From Flavobacterium rivuli WB 3.3-2 = DSM 21788 (GTDB lineage: Bacteria; Bacteroidota; Bacteroidia; Flavobacteriales; Flavobacteriaceae): a stretch of 64,000 nucleotides of DNA. The stretch is taken from assembly GCF_000378485.1 (NCBI RefSeq), contig NZ_KB899971.1:312219-376218 (forward strand), written 5' to 3'. The translations under genes were made by a program, and so were the position numbers. The notes below the pieces were generated by a model, which was not told the DNA's origin, made no database searches, and saw only the letters and a list, made by a program, of their open reading frames with translations. This document shows, in pieces, positions 46,093 to 55,721 of the stretch (its first letter is position 1; each line of letters starts with the position of its first letter).

Positions 46093-46586
46093 ATGGCAGA
46101 TACCTATTCTCAAATATACATTCACATTGTTTTCGCTGTAAAAGGCAGGGACAATCTTATCTGGAAAAGATGGAAAGAGGAAGTACATAAATACATAAAA
46201 GGCATCATTACAAACGAGGGGCAAAAATTAATAGAGATAAATAGCATGCCAGATCATGTGCATATTTTAATTGGTTTAAAACCTACAGTTGTGCTTTCAA
46301 ACCTGGTTAGGGATATAAAGGCCAATTCATCTAAATTTATAAATGACCAGAAATGGATTGCCGGGAAATTTGAGTGGCAACAAGGATTTGGCGCATTTTC
46401 ATGCAGCCATTCACAGCTAACAAAAGTTATCTCTTACATCAAAAATCAGGAGGAACACCATAAAACAAAAACTTTCAGGGAAGAATATATTGAATTTCTT
46501 GAAGCCTATAATATAGATTTTAAAAATGAATTTATTTTTGATAATGTGTAGCAAGTTATAATTTACATGCCGCTCCTCCGGAGTTC
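46057..46586. mobile_element. RAYT/REP unit with 25-bp inverted ends
   Basis: The left end (46057-46081) and right end (46562-46586) are inverted copies of a 25-base unit containing CTCCGGAGGAGCGGCATG, with one mismatch. The ends lie 11 and 10 bases from the transposase gene. The whole unit is about 530 bases, inserted between hemF and hemB. Confidence 0.75.
46093..46551 (+). CDS. IS200/RAYT-like Y1 transposase
   Basis: A 152-aa single-domain Y1 transposase. HUH motif is His55-Val-His57 in PDHVHIL, with nucleophile Tyr115 in VISYIKNQEEHH; both are intact. It is of the short IS200 type seen in Bacteroidota. Instead of the usual IS200 hairpin ends, it is flanked by inverted REP units, and copies of these occur alone elsewhere (22203, 45471). 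That favours a REP-associated tyrosine transposase (RAYT) role. The acidic C-terminus is intact and there is no frameshift. Confidence 0.88.
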   Translation: MADTYSQIYIHIVFAVKGRDNLIWKRWKEEVHKYIKGIITNEGQKLIEINSMPDHVHILIGLKPTVVLSNLVRDIKANSSKFINDQKWIAGKFEWQQGFGAFSCSHSQLTKVISYIKNQEEHHKTKTFREEYIEFLEAYNIDFKNEFIFDNV

Positions 46587-46640
46587 AATTTTTCATCCCG
46601 GTTATGTTTCTATAAACATGTCGCACCGCTGGTGCTCAGC
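46562..46640. repeat. REP unit and tail downstream of RAYT
   Basis: A 25-base REP unit (46562-46586) is followed by the same tail as at 45496-45550 (TTTCTATAAACATG, then GCACCGCTGGTGCT). The gap to hemB continues to 46680 without a gene. Confidence 0.7.
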
Positions 46641-46659
46641 TACAGAAAAAAAACTTTAA

Positions 46660-47658
<999 letters not shown>

Positions 47659-47706
47659 CGGCTGCGGCCGCCCGCATTTTTAAAACACAATTCATAAACA
47701 CAAACT

Positions 47707-48150
47707 ATGAAACACTTACTCCTATTAGTAATTACACTAACGTTTTTGTCTTGCAAAAAAGATAATGGTTATAACACTAATCAAAGTAGTTCTGGAGACT
47801 CTGATAGCGATAGTAAATTTATATATACCACCACAACCGTTAGCGAGGGCGATGATCCTTCAACTAAACTTAGCCCGGAAGCTGAGGCAGGCCGTGAAAT
47901 TTTTGATGGTAAAGGCAATTGTTTTTCCTGCCACAGGCCAGACCAAAAGGTTATAGGCCCCAGCATTCAGGAAATTGCCAAGATCTATAAAGCTAAAAAT
48001 GGCGATATTGTAAAATTCCTTAAGGGCAATGGCGAACCTATTGTAGACCCATCGCAATATGATGTTATGAAAACTAATTTTTACCTTACCAAAACGTTTA
48101 CAGATAAGGAACTAAAAGGTATAGAGGAGTATATTTATAGTTTTCAGTAA
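47707..48150 (+). CDS. Lipoprotein c-type cytochrome
   Basis: A 147-aa protein with a lipobox (TFLSC, Cys16), a Ser/Asp-rich linker (25-55) and one heme-binding CFSCH (72-76). Met121 (DVMKTNF) is the likely sixth ligand. It is a mono-heme class I cytochrome anchored in an envelope membrane. It follows hemB by 48 bases on the same strand, so heme supply and a heme protein may share a transcript. Confidence 0.87.
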   Translation: MKHLLLLVITLTFLSCKKDNGYNTNQSSSGDSDSDSKFIYTTTTVSEGDDPSTKLSPEAEAGREIFDGKGNCFSCHRPDQKVIGPSIQEIAKIYKAKNGDIVKFLKGNGEPIVDPSQYDVMKTNFYLTKTFTDKELKGIEEYIYSFQ

Positions 48151-48318
48151 TAGTCTGTATATATCTTATTTTACGCATCCCTAAACCGCTTGCCCATTCT
48201 TAATGATTGTAAGTGTGGCTTGTTCCCATCCTGAGAAATCAGGAGTATTCTGTTTTATGAAACCGGGCAACCGTAAACCCCTAACTGCGGCCGAAAACTA
48301 AAAAATTTCACTATTTTT

Positions 48319-50010
48319 ATGCTCATGAACCAGCCCCTGCTCCATATAGACCACGTAACCATTTCGGCTAAAAAAGAAGGCCAATGGAATGCCATTGTTA
48401 AAGACAGCTCTTTTGTGCTGAACCAAAACGAGATACTGGGCATTGTGGGCGAATCAGGGTCGGGTAAATCGGTTACATCGCTGGCAATAATGGGGCTGCT
48501 GCCCAAGGGGATTTTAGAAGTTACTTCGGGCAAAATAGCCTTTGACGGAAAAGATATTTCGGCGCTAAGCCAAAAAGACCTGCGCAACCTGCGTGGCAAT
48601 GATATCGCGATGATCTTCCAGGAGCCCATGAGTTCGCTTAACCCGTCGCTTAAATGCGGGTTTCAGGTAGAAGAAATATTAAAAGAACACACACAGCTTT
48701 CGCAGAAAGACATAAAGGCAACGGTATTGGCATTGTTTGAAAAAGTAAAACTGCCCAACCCCGATAAAATTTACAACCGCTACCCACACGAAATATCGGG
48801 TGGACAAAAACAGCGCGTTATGATAGCTATGGCAATTGCCTGCAAACCTAAAATACTTATTGCCGACGAACCCACTACCGCACTGGATGTTACCGTGCAA
48901 AAAGAGATCATCCTCCTGCTAAAAGAGCTGCAGCAGGAAACCGGTATGAGCATATTGTTTATATCGCACGATTTATCATTGGTATCAGAAATTGCAAACC
49001 GCGTGCTTGTTATGTACCGTGGCGAAATTGTAGAGCAAGGCAACGCACAGGATATTTTTAATAACCCAACCAACTCTTATACAAAAGCTCTTATAAGTTC
49101 GCGGCCATCGCTTAGCGTGCGGCTTGAGCGGCTGCCCACCATACAGGATTACCTTGCCGGTACTGTAAACCCTACAGAGGTTACTCCGCAACAACGCAGG
49201 CAAAGGCTTGATGCTTTGTACAGCCAGCCGCCATTGCTTGAGGTTATTAACGTAGAAAAAGAGTATGTATCATCTGCCGGGTTGTTTGGTAAGCATGCCA
49301 CTTTTAAGGCGGTAAACGATGTAAGCTTTAAGCTGTACGAGGGCGAAACCCTGGGCCTTGTGGGCGAATCGGGTTGTGGTAAATCTACCCTTGGTAATGC
49401 CATACTGCAACTGGACAAAGCTACAGCAGGCAAGATTTTGTACCGGGGCAAAGACTTAACAAAACTATCTGCTAAAGATATTCGTGCGCTGCGCAAAGAA
49501 ATACAGATTATTTTTCAGGATCCTTATTCGTCACTTAATCCCCGCATAACCGTAGGCAAGGCCATTATGGAACCTATGCAGGTGCATAAACTGTATGCCA
49601 ACGATAAAGAACGCCGCGAAAAAACCATTGAGATACTTAATCGTGTTGGCCTTGGCGAAGAACATTTTAACCGTTACCCGCACGAATTTTCGGGCGGGCA
49701 AAGGCAGCGTATCGGTATTGCCAGAACAATTGCCTTACAGCCAAAATTAATAGTATGCGACGAGTCGGTTTCGGCGCTCGATATCTCGGTGCAGGCACAG
49801 GTGCTTAATTTACTTAATGAGCTTAAGGAGAATTTTGGGTTTACCTATATTTTTATTTCGCACGACCTTGCTGTGGTTAAATACATGAGCGACCAGGTAC
49901 TGGTAATGAACAAAGGCAAAATAGAAGAAATGAACGAGGCCGATGCCTTGTATGCCCATCCTGAAAAAGAATATACCAAAAAGCTTATTGCCGCGATTCC
50001 TTCGCATTAA
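48319..50010 (+). CDS. Peptide-type ABC transporter ATPase, two fused NBDs
   Basis: A 563-aa protein with two complete nucleotide-binding domains. NBD1 (about 1-270) has Walker A GESGSGKS and signature ISGGQKQR; NBD2 (about 305-563) has GESGCGKS and FSGGQRQR. Each is followed by LIADEP/LIVCDES and ISHDL. Fused DppD-DppF ATPases of this type (YejF/GsiA-like) power di- and oligopeptide importers. No permease or binding-protein gene is adjacent. ATGs at 48319 and 48325 are both possible starts. Confidence 0.9.
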   Translation: MLMNQPLLHIDHVTISAKKEGQWNAIVKDSSFVLNQNEILGIVGESGSGKSVTSLAIMGLLPKGILEVTSGKIAFDGKDISALSQKDLRNLRGNDIAMIFQEPMSSLNPSLKCGFQVEEILKEHTQLSQKDIKATVLALFEKVKLPNPDKIYNRYPHEISGGQKQRVMIAMAIACKPKILIADEPTTALDVTVQKEIILLLKELQQETGMSILFISHDLSLVSEIANRVLVMYRGEIVEQGNAQDIFNNPTNSYTKALISSRPSLSVRLERLPTIQDYLAGTVNPTEVTPQQRRQRLDALYSQPPLLEVINVEKEYVSSAGLFGKHATFKAVNDVSFKLYEGETLGLVGESGCGKSTLGNAILQLDKATAGKILYRGKDLTKLSAKDIRALRKEIQIIFQDPYSSLNPRITVGKAIMEPMQVHKLYANDKERREKTIEILNRVGLGEEHFNRYPHEFSGGQRQRIGIARTIALQPKLIVCDESVSALDISVQAQVLNLLNELKENFGFTYIFISHDLAVVKYMSDQVLVMNKGKIEEMNEADALYAHPEKEYTKKLIAAIPSH

Positions 50011-50077
50011 TCTGCAATTTTCTGTGGGGCTTGCTCCTATAAAACTATACCATTTTGTTGCTCTCTAACTTTTAAGC

Positions 50078-50085
50078 TACCTTTG
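50078..50085 (+). promoter_or_regulatory. thiL promoter -7 element TACCTTTG
   Basis: Match to TAnnTTTG with TTTTGTTG about 18 bases upstream (50053-50060) as a possible -33. Transcription would start near 50092, some 40 bases before the gene. Confidence 0.6.
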
Positions 50086-50132
50086 CACTACTAAGAACCT
50101 AAGTTTCTAAGAACCTCAGCACCTAAAGAAAA

Positions 50133-51182
50133 ATGATAGAAGATAAAAACCAGCAACGCACCAGCCTGGGCAACCTTGGCGAATTTGGCCTTATAGAACA
50201 CCTTACACACGATATTACCACAGCACAGCCCGGTACCCTTAAAGGTATTGGCGATGATGGTGCTGTGCTTGATTTTAAAGATAAAAAAATAGTGGTCTCT
50301 ACCGATTTGCTGGTGGAAGGCGTACATTTTGACCTGGCTTATATGCCCCTTAAACACCTTGGCTACAAAGCTGTGGTGGTTAACGTGAGCGATATTTATG
50401 CCATGAACGCAAAGCCTACACAAATTACGGTATCTATAGCGGTGTCTAACCGTTTTCCGGTAGAGGCGCTGGACGAATTGTATGACGGTATTAAACTGGC
50501 TGCAAAAAGTTATGGGGTAGATATTGTGGGTGGCGACACTACATCATCTCAAAAAGGGATGATACTAAGCATTACCGCACTGGGCGAAGCAAATGCCGAA
50601 GATATTACCTACCGCAGCGGTGCCGGCGAAACCGATTTGCTAGTGGTTACCGGCGATGTAGGTGCGGCATACATGGGGCTTAAAGTATTAGAAAGGGAAA
50701 AAGAAGTGTTTGTGGTAAACCCGCAAAACCAGCCCGACCTTGATGCGTACAGCTACCTTATAGAACGCCAGCTTAAGCCCGAGGCGCGCCAGGATATTAA
50801 CGGCATCCTTAAGGCACTGGAGCTAAAACCTACGGCAATGATTGATGTGTCCGACGGGTTATCGTCAGAGATTATACACCTTTGCAGACAAAGCGGTGTA
50901 GGCTGTAATTTATATGAAGAGAAAATACCGGTAGACCCACAGCTTATAAACGTATGCGAAGAGTTTAATATAGATATTACCACGGTTGCTATAAACGGCG
51001 GCGAAGATTATGAGCTGCTCTTTACCATTGCTATGGAAGACTTTGAGAAAATTAAAGCCAACCCTAACTTTACCGTTATAGGCCACATGACGCAGGAAAG
51101 CGAAGGCATCCACCTTATAACCCGTGCCAATACAAAGATTCCGCTTAAGGCAAGAGGATGGAATGCATTACAGGAGGAGTAA
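50133..51182 (+). CDS. thiL: Thiamine-monophosphate kinase ThiL
   Basis: A 349-aa enzyme of the PurM-like ATP-binding fold. It has GIGDDGAVL (about 36-44), the STDLLVEGVHFD motif (about 54-65), VNVSDIYAMNAKP (about 83-95) and GGDTTSS (about 133-139). It makes thiamine diphosphate from thiamine monophosphate. It is followed by a perfect 20-base inverted repeat. Confidence 0.94.
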   Translation: MIEDKNQQRTSLGNLGEFGLIEHLTHDITTAQPGTLKGIGDDGAVLDFKDKKIVVSTDLLVEGVHFDLAYMPLKHLGYKAVVVNVSDIYAMNAKPTQITVSIAVSNRFPVEALDELYDGIKLAAKSYGVDIVGGDTTSSQKGMILSITALGEANAEDITYRSGAGETDLLVVTGDVGAAYMGLKVLEREKEVFVVNPQNQPDLDAYSYLIERQLKPEARQDINGILKALELKPTAMIDVSDGLSSEIIHLCRQSGVGCNLYEEKIPVDPQLINVCEEFNIDITTVAINGGEDYELLFTIAMEDFEKIKANPNFTVIGHMTQESEGIHLITRANTKIPLKARGWNALQEE

Positions 51183-51207
51183 ATTAATTTAAGATTTCAG
51201 AATGTAG

Positions 51208-51274
51208 ATTTCAGATTAAAATACACTCGGATGTGTATACGATTATCCGCTTTAGTGTATTTTAATCTGAAATC
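51208..51274. terminator. Perfect 20-bp inverted repeat between thiL and mce
   Basis: GATTTCAGATTAAAATACAC (51208-51227) and its exact complement (51255-51274) enclose a 27-base loop. The element separates convergent thiL and mce and overlaps the last codon (stop) of mce. A bidirectional terminator is likely; the stem lacks a GC-rich base. Confidence 0.6.
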
Positions 51275-51686
51275 ATAATTCTGAAATGGTAATCTCCTGG
51301 CACAGCTCTACCAATACTCCATTTGTACCTTTAGGGTGCAGGAAAGCAACCAGTTTATTGTCGGCTCCCTTTTTAGGGGTTTCGTTAAGTACGGTAAAAC
51401 CTTCGGCTTTAAGACGGGCAATTTCTGCGGTAATATCGGTTACATCAAAAGCAATGTGGTGTATGCCTTCGCCTTTCTTTTCAAGAAATTTAGCAATAGG
51501 GCTGTCAGGACTGGTTGCTTCCAGCAGTTCTATTTTGTTGGATCCGCTTAAAAAGAAGGAGGTTTTTACACCTTCGCTTGCCACTTCTTCGCTCTTATAT
51601 GGCGGTATGCCAAGCAGTTTTTCGAATAACAGGTTTGATGTTTCGAGGCTGTTTACCGCTATGCCTATATGTTCTATCTTGTTCAT
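51273..51686 (-). CDS. mce: Methylmalonyl-CoA epimerase
   Basis: A 137-aa glyoxalase/VOC-fold protein: NKIEHIGIAVNSLETSNLLF at the start, KGEGIHHIAFDVTDI (about 70-84) and LVELCQ at the end. Metal ligands are likely His6, His75 and the final Glu. It interconverts (S)- and (R)-methylmalonyl-CoA next to B12-dependent methylmalonyl-CoA mutase, which is not in the window. A cobalamin riboswitch lies 4 kb away. Confidence 0.92.
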   Translation of the reverse strand: MNKIEHIGIAVNSLETSNLLFEKLLGIPPYKSEEVASEGVKTSFFLSGSNKIELLEATSPDSPIAKFLEKKGEGIHHIAFDVTDITAEIARLKAEGFTVLNETPKKGADNKLVAFLHPKGTNGVLVELCQEITISEL

Positions 51687-51855
51687 TTGTAATAGTATTA
51701 CCTGTGTTATTATATAGTTATAAAATTGTAAGGCTTAAATAGAAACTACATTAATTTTTTGTCGAAATTTGCTTAAAGTTATAGCTTTTATTTTAATGGT
51801 AAAACTATACCTTCATGGTGCACTTTAAACAACACACCAAATTATATTTAGCATT

Positions 51856-52716
51856 ATGGCATTTGAATATATAGAGATAGAAAGAGTTGAAAAACTTACC
51901 AAAAAAGAATTTATAGAGAATTACTATAAGCCACAAAAACCTGTAGTAATTACCAACCAGATAGAAGACTGGCCGGCATTTACAAAGTGGAACTTCGACT
52001 TTTTGCGCGAAGTTGCCGGAGACAAGACCGTACCCCTGTATGATAACCGTAAGACCGACCATACCAAGAAAGTAAATGAGCCCGATTTTACAATGACCAT
52101 GAGCGAGTATATTGACATACTGGAAAAAGGCCCCACACACCTGCGCATATTTTTGTACAACCTTATGAAGGATGTACCATCTATGAAAGATGATATGAAG
52201 TGGCCAGACCTTGGCTTACGCTTGTTAAAGAGCCTGCCGCTGGTGTTTTTTGGCGGACAAAATGCTAAAGTATTTATGCACTACGATATAGATTTCCCTA
52301 ATATATTTCATTTTCACTTTGCAGGAGAAAAACAGTGTGTACTGGTAGACCCTAAAGAAACTAAGTACATGTACCGCCTGCCTTATTCATGGATATGCAA
52401 CGAAGATATAGATTTTGACAATCCCGACTTTGATAAATTTCCTGCGCTAAAAAAGGTAAAGCCTTATATTACTAACCTTAAGCATGGCGAAATGCTATAC
52501 ATGCCGGAGGGCTGGTGGCATTACATGAAATATTTAACACCGGGCTTTTCGCTTAGCCTGCGCTCGCTTGCCGGGCGGCCGGGCAACCTGCTAAGGGGCC
52601 TTGCTAATGTAACCTTTAACCGCTATTATGATAACTGGATGCGCAAACGCAAAGGCCAGGCATGGCTGGATTATAAAGATGAGGTTGCCATAAAACGCAC
52701 AAATGCACAGCTTTAA
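51856..52716 (+). CDS. JmjC/cupin-8 type Fe(II)-oxoglutarate protein
   Basis: A 286-aa protein of the cupin_8 (JmjC-like) family. Fe ligands are His142 and Asp144 (HYDID) with distal His222 (GWWHYM). The FIH-type segment YMPEGWWHYMKYLTPGFSLS is intact. Such proteins hydroxylate proteins or other substrates with oxygen and 2-oxoglutarate; the target is unknown. No signal peptide is present. Followed by a strong hairpin. Confidence 0.87.
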   Translation: MAFEYIEIERVEKLTKKEFIENYYKPQKPVVITNQIEDWPAFTKWNFDFLREVAGDKTVPLYDNRKTDHTKKVNEPDFTMTMSEYIDILEKGPTHLRIFLYNLMKDVPSMKDDMKWPDLGLRLLKSLPLVFFGGQNAKVFMHYDIDFPNIFHFHFAGEKQCVLVDPKETKYMYRLPYSWICNEDIDFDNPDFDKFPALKKVKPYITNLKHGEMLYMPEGWWHYMKYLTPGFSLSLRSLAGRPGNLLRGLANVTFNRYYDNWMRKRKGQAWLDYKDEVAIKRTNAQL

Positions 52717-52723
52717 TAAAACA

Positions 52724-52754
52724 AGAAAGTCCTGCCATTACAGCAGGACTTTCT
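52724..52754. terminator. Terminator after the JmjC gene
   Basis: Perfect 12-base stem AGAAAGTCCTGC/GCAGGACTTTCT with a 7-base loop, 8 bases after the stop. T-runs are weak on both sides. Confidence 0.75.
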
Positions 52755-52866
52755 ATTTATAAAAAGAATGGTTGGTTTATTTTTTTTGATGCCGCATACA
52801 GTAAAGGATTTTACTGAAAAGGCATTACTAATTTTTGCAATGAGAAACTATACATGCTAAAATTTT

Positions 52867-53844
52867 CTACTTATAAATAACTAATGGCAGCCTTTGGCTA
52901 AAACTGCCCGATGAAGCCACAACGTTATAACTTCCTGCACTTAGATGCGAAACATCTACAGGCTGGTTATTGTTAGCTTTTTGCAACAGTACGGTACGCC
53001 CGGCCATATCATAAATAGTAATATCTAACGGCCGGTCGTATTTTACAGTCAGCATATTTTTAGCCGGGTTAGGATACATCATTAAGCCAGATACCCTATT
53101 ATCCGGCATACCCAGCACCTCACAGTTTATAACACCCACGGCCTGTAAATCGAATCCGCATGATGCAAAAGGCGTAGGGAACGAATCGTTAACTGCATTG
53201 CCCATGCTGTCGTAAGACGCATAATCCGGGTTAATAGATCCCACTACATCTATAACCTTTACATGGGTAACATGATTTTTATCGAGCAGGTCGTTATCGG
53301 CTATTTCGCTCAGGTCAAACGGGGTACCATACTGTGCGGCATACTTGCCTGCAATATTGTTTAAATAAGGTGCCTGTGGAGACCCAAAAGTTCCTATCTG
53401 TGTTACAACCTGCGTTTCGCTGTGGTTTGGGAAACGGAAATAGTTAACCCCATCTGAACTTACCTCTACAAATGCAAGTTCCAGGTAAGCAGTACTGCCA
53501 TTCTCAAAAACAGCAAAGTCATAACCGGGGCCATCTACAATAGGTGCTGCAAAGGTTAAGGTTGCGCTGCCACCATCGCCCAGGCTTACAATACCCCCAT
53601 CGGGATAACCCAGGGCAGCTTCGGGCGTGCCGGCAGTAGCATAATTGCTGCCTCCGGCGGTAGCCTCCGGGTTTGATTTGTTTATAAGGCCCCGCTCTAC
53701 AGTAATACCGGTTGCCCAGTTTACAAACAGCGGGCTGTCTTTAAATATGGCGGTGCTGCCGGGCTGTTCTGCCTCGGGCGGGTATGACTGTGCAAAGCCG
53801 GTTGCTATTGTACAAAGGCACAGCAGGAGTAATTGCTTTTTCAT
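52867..53844 (-). CDS. T9SS-exported protein, cobalamin-riboswitch operon
   Basis: A 325-aa protein with a signal peptide (to FAQ19), an exported beta-rich domain (about 25-240; GYDFAVFENG, FVEVSSDGVNYFRFP, GFDLQAVGVI) and a T9SS type A sorting domain (about 250-325; MMYPNPAKNMLTVKY to the end). It starts 3 bases after the propeller gene and so is also under the B12 riboswitch. The domain resembles the 'cell surface protein' found near B12 receptors in Bacteroidota. A role in cobalamin capture is inferred. Confidence 0.82.
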   Translation of the reverse strand: MKKQLLLLCLCTIATGFAQSYPPEAEQPGSTAIFKDSPLFVNWATGITVERGLINKSNPEATAGGSNYATAGTPEAALGYPDGGIVSLGDGGSATLTFAAPIVDGPGYDFAVFENGSTAYLELAFVEVSSDGVNYFRFPNHSETQVVTQIGTFGSPQAPYLNNIAGKYAAQYGTPFDLSEIADNDLLDKNHVTHVKVIDVVGSINPDYASYDSMGNAVNDSFPTPFASCGFDLQAVGVINCEVLGMPDNRVSGLMMYPNPAKNMLTVKYDRPLDITIYDMAGRTVLLQKANNNQPVDVSHLSAGSYNVVASSGSFSQRLPLVIYK

Positions 53845-53847
53845 TAC

Positions 53848-55128
53848 TTATTTTACAATAAGGCGTTGTACATTTTTAGATTGCCCGGTAGTAATTTCTA
53901 CAAAATAAAGGCCTGCGCTTAAATCACGAACGGCAACACCATTTGCAGTATAGGGTTCATCTTTTACAAGGCGGCCCTGTACATTATACATTTTTATACC
54001 GGCAGCTGTGTTGGTATTAATATAAAATACATCGGCCGTTGGGTTAGGTGCAACTGTAATTTTAAGAGCCGCAACCGGGTTGGGAACAGACAGAATTTCG
54101 GCAGCCGATTTATAAAAGCCATTAGGGATAACACCCACGGTATAATCTGTAAGTGCAACACCATTAGCATCATAAAGATATACATGCCCGGGAGACGAAT
54201 AATCTACAGCATCTGCTACATATAGAATATCATCTATAAAATCCATACCATAAACGCCATAAGCACCCTGTGGCGCTAAAGATGCTATAGGGGTTTCCGG
54301 TAATGTTGTTGCAGTAATATCGGTTTTAAAAATATCGGCATCTATGGTATAATACACATTGTCGCCGTTGCCTGCCCTAAGATTTGCCGGGTGTTCTTCA
54401 GGGAAATTTACTGTGGTTAAAACGGTATTGGCAGCAATGTCTATTTTATACAATGCCCCAAAAGTTTCTGCGCCAGACCATGACGGGCTACCACCACAAA
54501 GTACGTATAAAAAATCATCTTTTACGAGCATGCTGTTAGGCACATCGCCTACCGTAACCGACTCGCTTACTGTTACTGCTACCGGGTCTATGACTGATAC
54601 CGTATTACCATAACCAAAACCACCCTGGTGTGCTACATACAATGTACCGTTTGTTTCCAGTATCCTTTCCGGGCCCTGCGCAACAGCAATAGTATCTTCT
54701 ACAGTGTTATCTTCAAGGTTAAGTACCGCGATGTAACCGTCTGTTACACCACCATTGCCCCAGTTGGTAACAAAACCTTTACCGTTGCTAAAAGCCATGT
54801 AACGCGGGTTGTTAAGCCCGGTTTCTATAGAGGCTACATGTGCCAGTGTATATTTGTTTACAATCTCTACTTTGTTAGACATGTTAAGTACAATGTAGGC
54901 ATAATCGCCATATATTGTAAAGCTCTGGCCAGTATTGCCCAGTGCGGCATTGTTATTTGCAGTACTGTAAATATCGTTAGTAACGGTGTTGTTTTTTATA
55001 AATGAAACCGATGCGCCATTTGTACCTGCATTACCCTCGTTAAGCACAAAAATACCATCGGTATAGTTTTGTGCAAATGCAACTAATCCTGACAGGAACA
55101 GGAATAAAACTGTGTAAAGTTTTTTCAT
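53848..55128 (-). CDS. T9SS-exported beta-propeller, BtuG-like
   Basis: A 426-aa protein with a signal peptide (MKKLYTVLFLFLSGLVAFAQ). A YncE/DUF5074-type beta-propeller follows (about 25-340) with repeated blades such as YAYIVLNMSNKVEIVN, KGFVTNWGNGGV, TLYVAHQGGFGYGNTVSVID and DILYVADA. A T9SS sorting domain covers about 350-426 (APNPTADVFYINT onward). BtuG of Bacteroides is a surface propeller that binds B12 with high affinity but is a lipoprotein. Here the protein is sorted by T9SS. The cobalamin riboswitch upstream supports the assignment. Confidence 0.82.
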   Translation of the reverse strand: MKKLYTVLFLFLSGLVAFAQNYTDGIFVLNEGNAGTNGASVSFIKNNTVTNDIYSTANNNAALGNTGQSFTIYGDYAYIVLNMSNKVEIVNKYTLAHVASIETGLNNPRYMAFSNGKGFVTNWGNGGVTDGYIAVLNLEDNTVEDTIAVAQGPERILETNGTLYVAHQGGFGYGNTVSVIDPVAVTVSESVTVGDVPNSMLVKDDFLYVLCGGSPSWSGAETFGALYKIDIAANTVLTTVNFPEEHPANLRAGNGDNVYYTIDADIFKTDITATTLPETPIASLAPQGAYGVYGMDFIDDILYVADAVDYSSPGHVYLYDANGVALTDYTVGVIPNGFYKSAAEILSVPNPVAALKITVAPNPTADVFYINTNTAAGIKMYNVQGRLVKDEPYTANGVAVRDLSAGLYFVEITTGQSKNVQRLIVK

Positions 55129-55289
55129 AGTAATATGTATTAATGTTAGTTATTTACAGCCAAAACTTTAAGTAAAACCAATGCAGCAGCCTGCACCGCT
55201 ATACAGCGGCACATGCATATAAACATTTTTATGGTTTGCTTAATGTCATAAATTAGTGGCCTTTTTTCCCGAAAGCCCATTATTTTGTT

Positions 55290-55466
55290 ACAGTTAAGGC
55301 AGGTCTCCTGGCTTGCGTCCTTGGTTGTTTACCTTCCCATGCACATAGTGTACACAGTGGTTTGCAGATAACAACAGGCGTTGTAGCTTACAGTTGCGGG
55401 AACAGCTTTGGTATTTATCCAAATTCCCTTTTAATGCAGTGGCATGATGCGCCCCTGCAACCTTAA
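55290..55466 (-). ncRNA. Cobalamin riboswitch
   Basis: Read on the minus strand it contains the conserved parts in order. The GCCACTG(CAT) element lies at 55443-55434, followed by GGGAA with a downstream AAGCTG, the B12-box core CCCGCAACTGTAA (55400-55388), and the 3' AGCCAGGAGACCTGCC (55313-55299). It lies about 160 bases upstream of the propeller gene, in the right orientation. Between it and the ATG is a CCGCTATACAGCGG hairpin near 55200 that might be part of the switch. Confidence 0.92.
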
Positions 55467-55473
55467 TTGGCCG

Positions 55474-55481
55474 CAAATATA
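55474..55481 (-). promoter_or_regulatory. Riboswitch-operon promoter -7 element TATATTTG
   Basis: Match to TAnnTTTG on the minus strand, placing transcription start near 55467, at the 5' edge of the riboswitch. Confidence 0.7.
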
Positions 55482-55621
55482 ATCAATAAATCATACCTGA
55501 ATATAAAACAGTGTGCAGGAACTCATCCTTACTCTTTTAATTGGTTACAAAATGATTTTTTTTGCTTCAATCTAAAAAACTCAGGACGAGTTCTCTATTA
55601 TAAACCTATACAACAAAACAC

Positions 55622-55653
55622 AAAAAAACCTCTGACTGTTGCGATCAGAGGTT
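55622..55653 (-). terminator. Terminator after the Thr-rich protein gene
   Basis: AACCTCTGA/TCAGAGGTT stem (9 bases, 55627-55635 with 55645-55653) followed by seven T on the minus strand. Confidence 0.85.
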
Positions 55654-55721
55654 TTACAGTAAGCAGGCAAAATAGATAGTAAAACCTGCGTACTAAAAAT
55701 ATAAATGGTTGCTAAAAAGTC

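Noticed and set aside
48151..48318. Search for a tRNA or small RNA between the cytochrome and ABC genes
   Set aside because: No cloverleaf or conserved structure could be made out; left as plain intergenic sequence.
55467..55679. A 70-codon plus-strand frame next to the riboswitch
   Set aside because: It overlaps the riboswitch promoter and a terminator hairpin and has no coding features.
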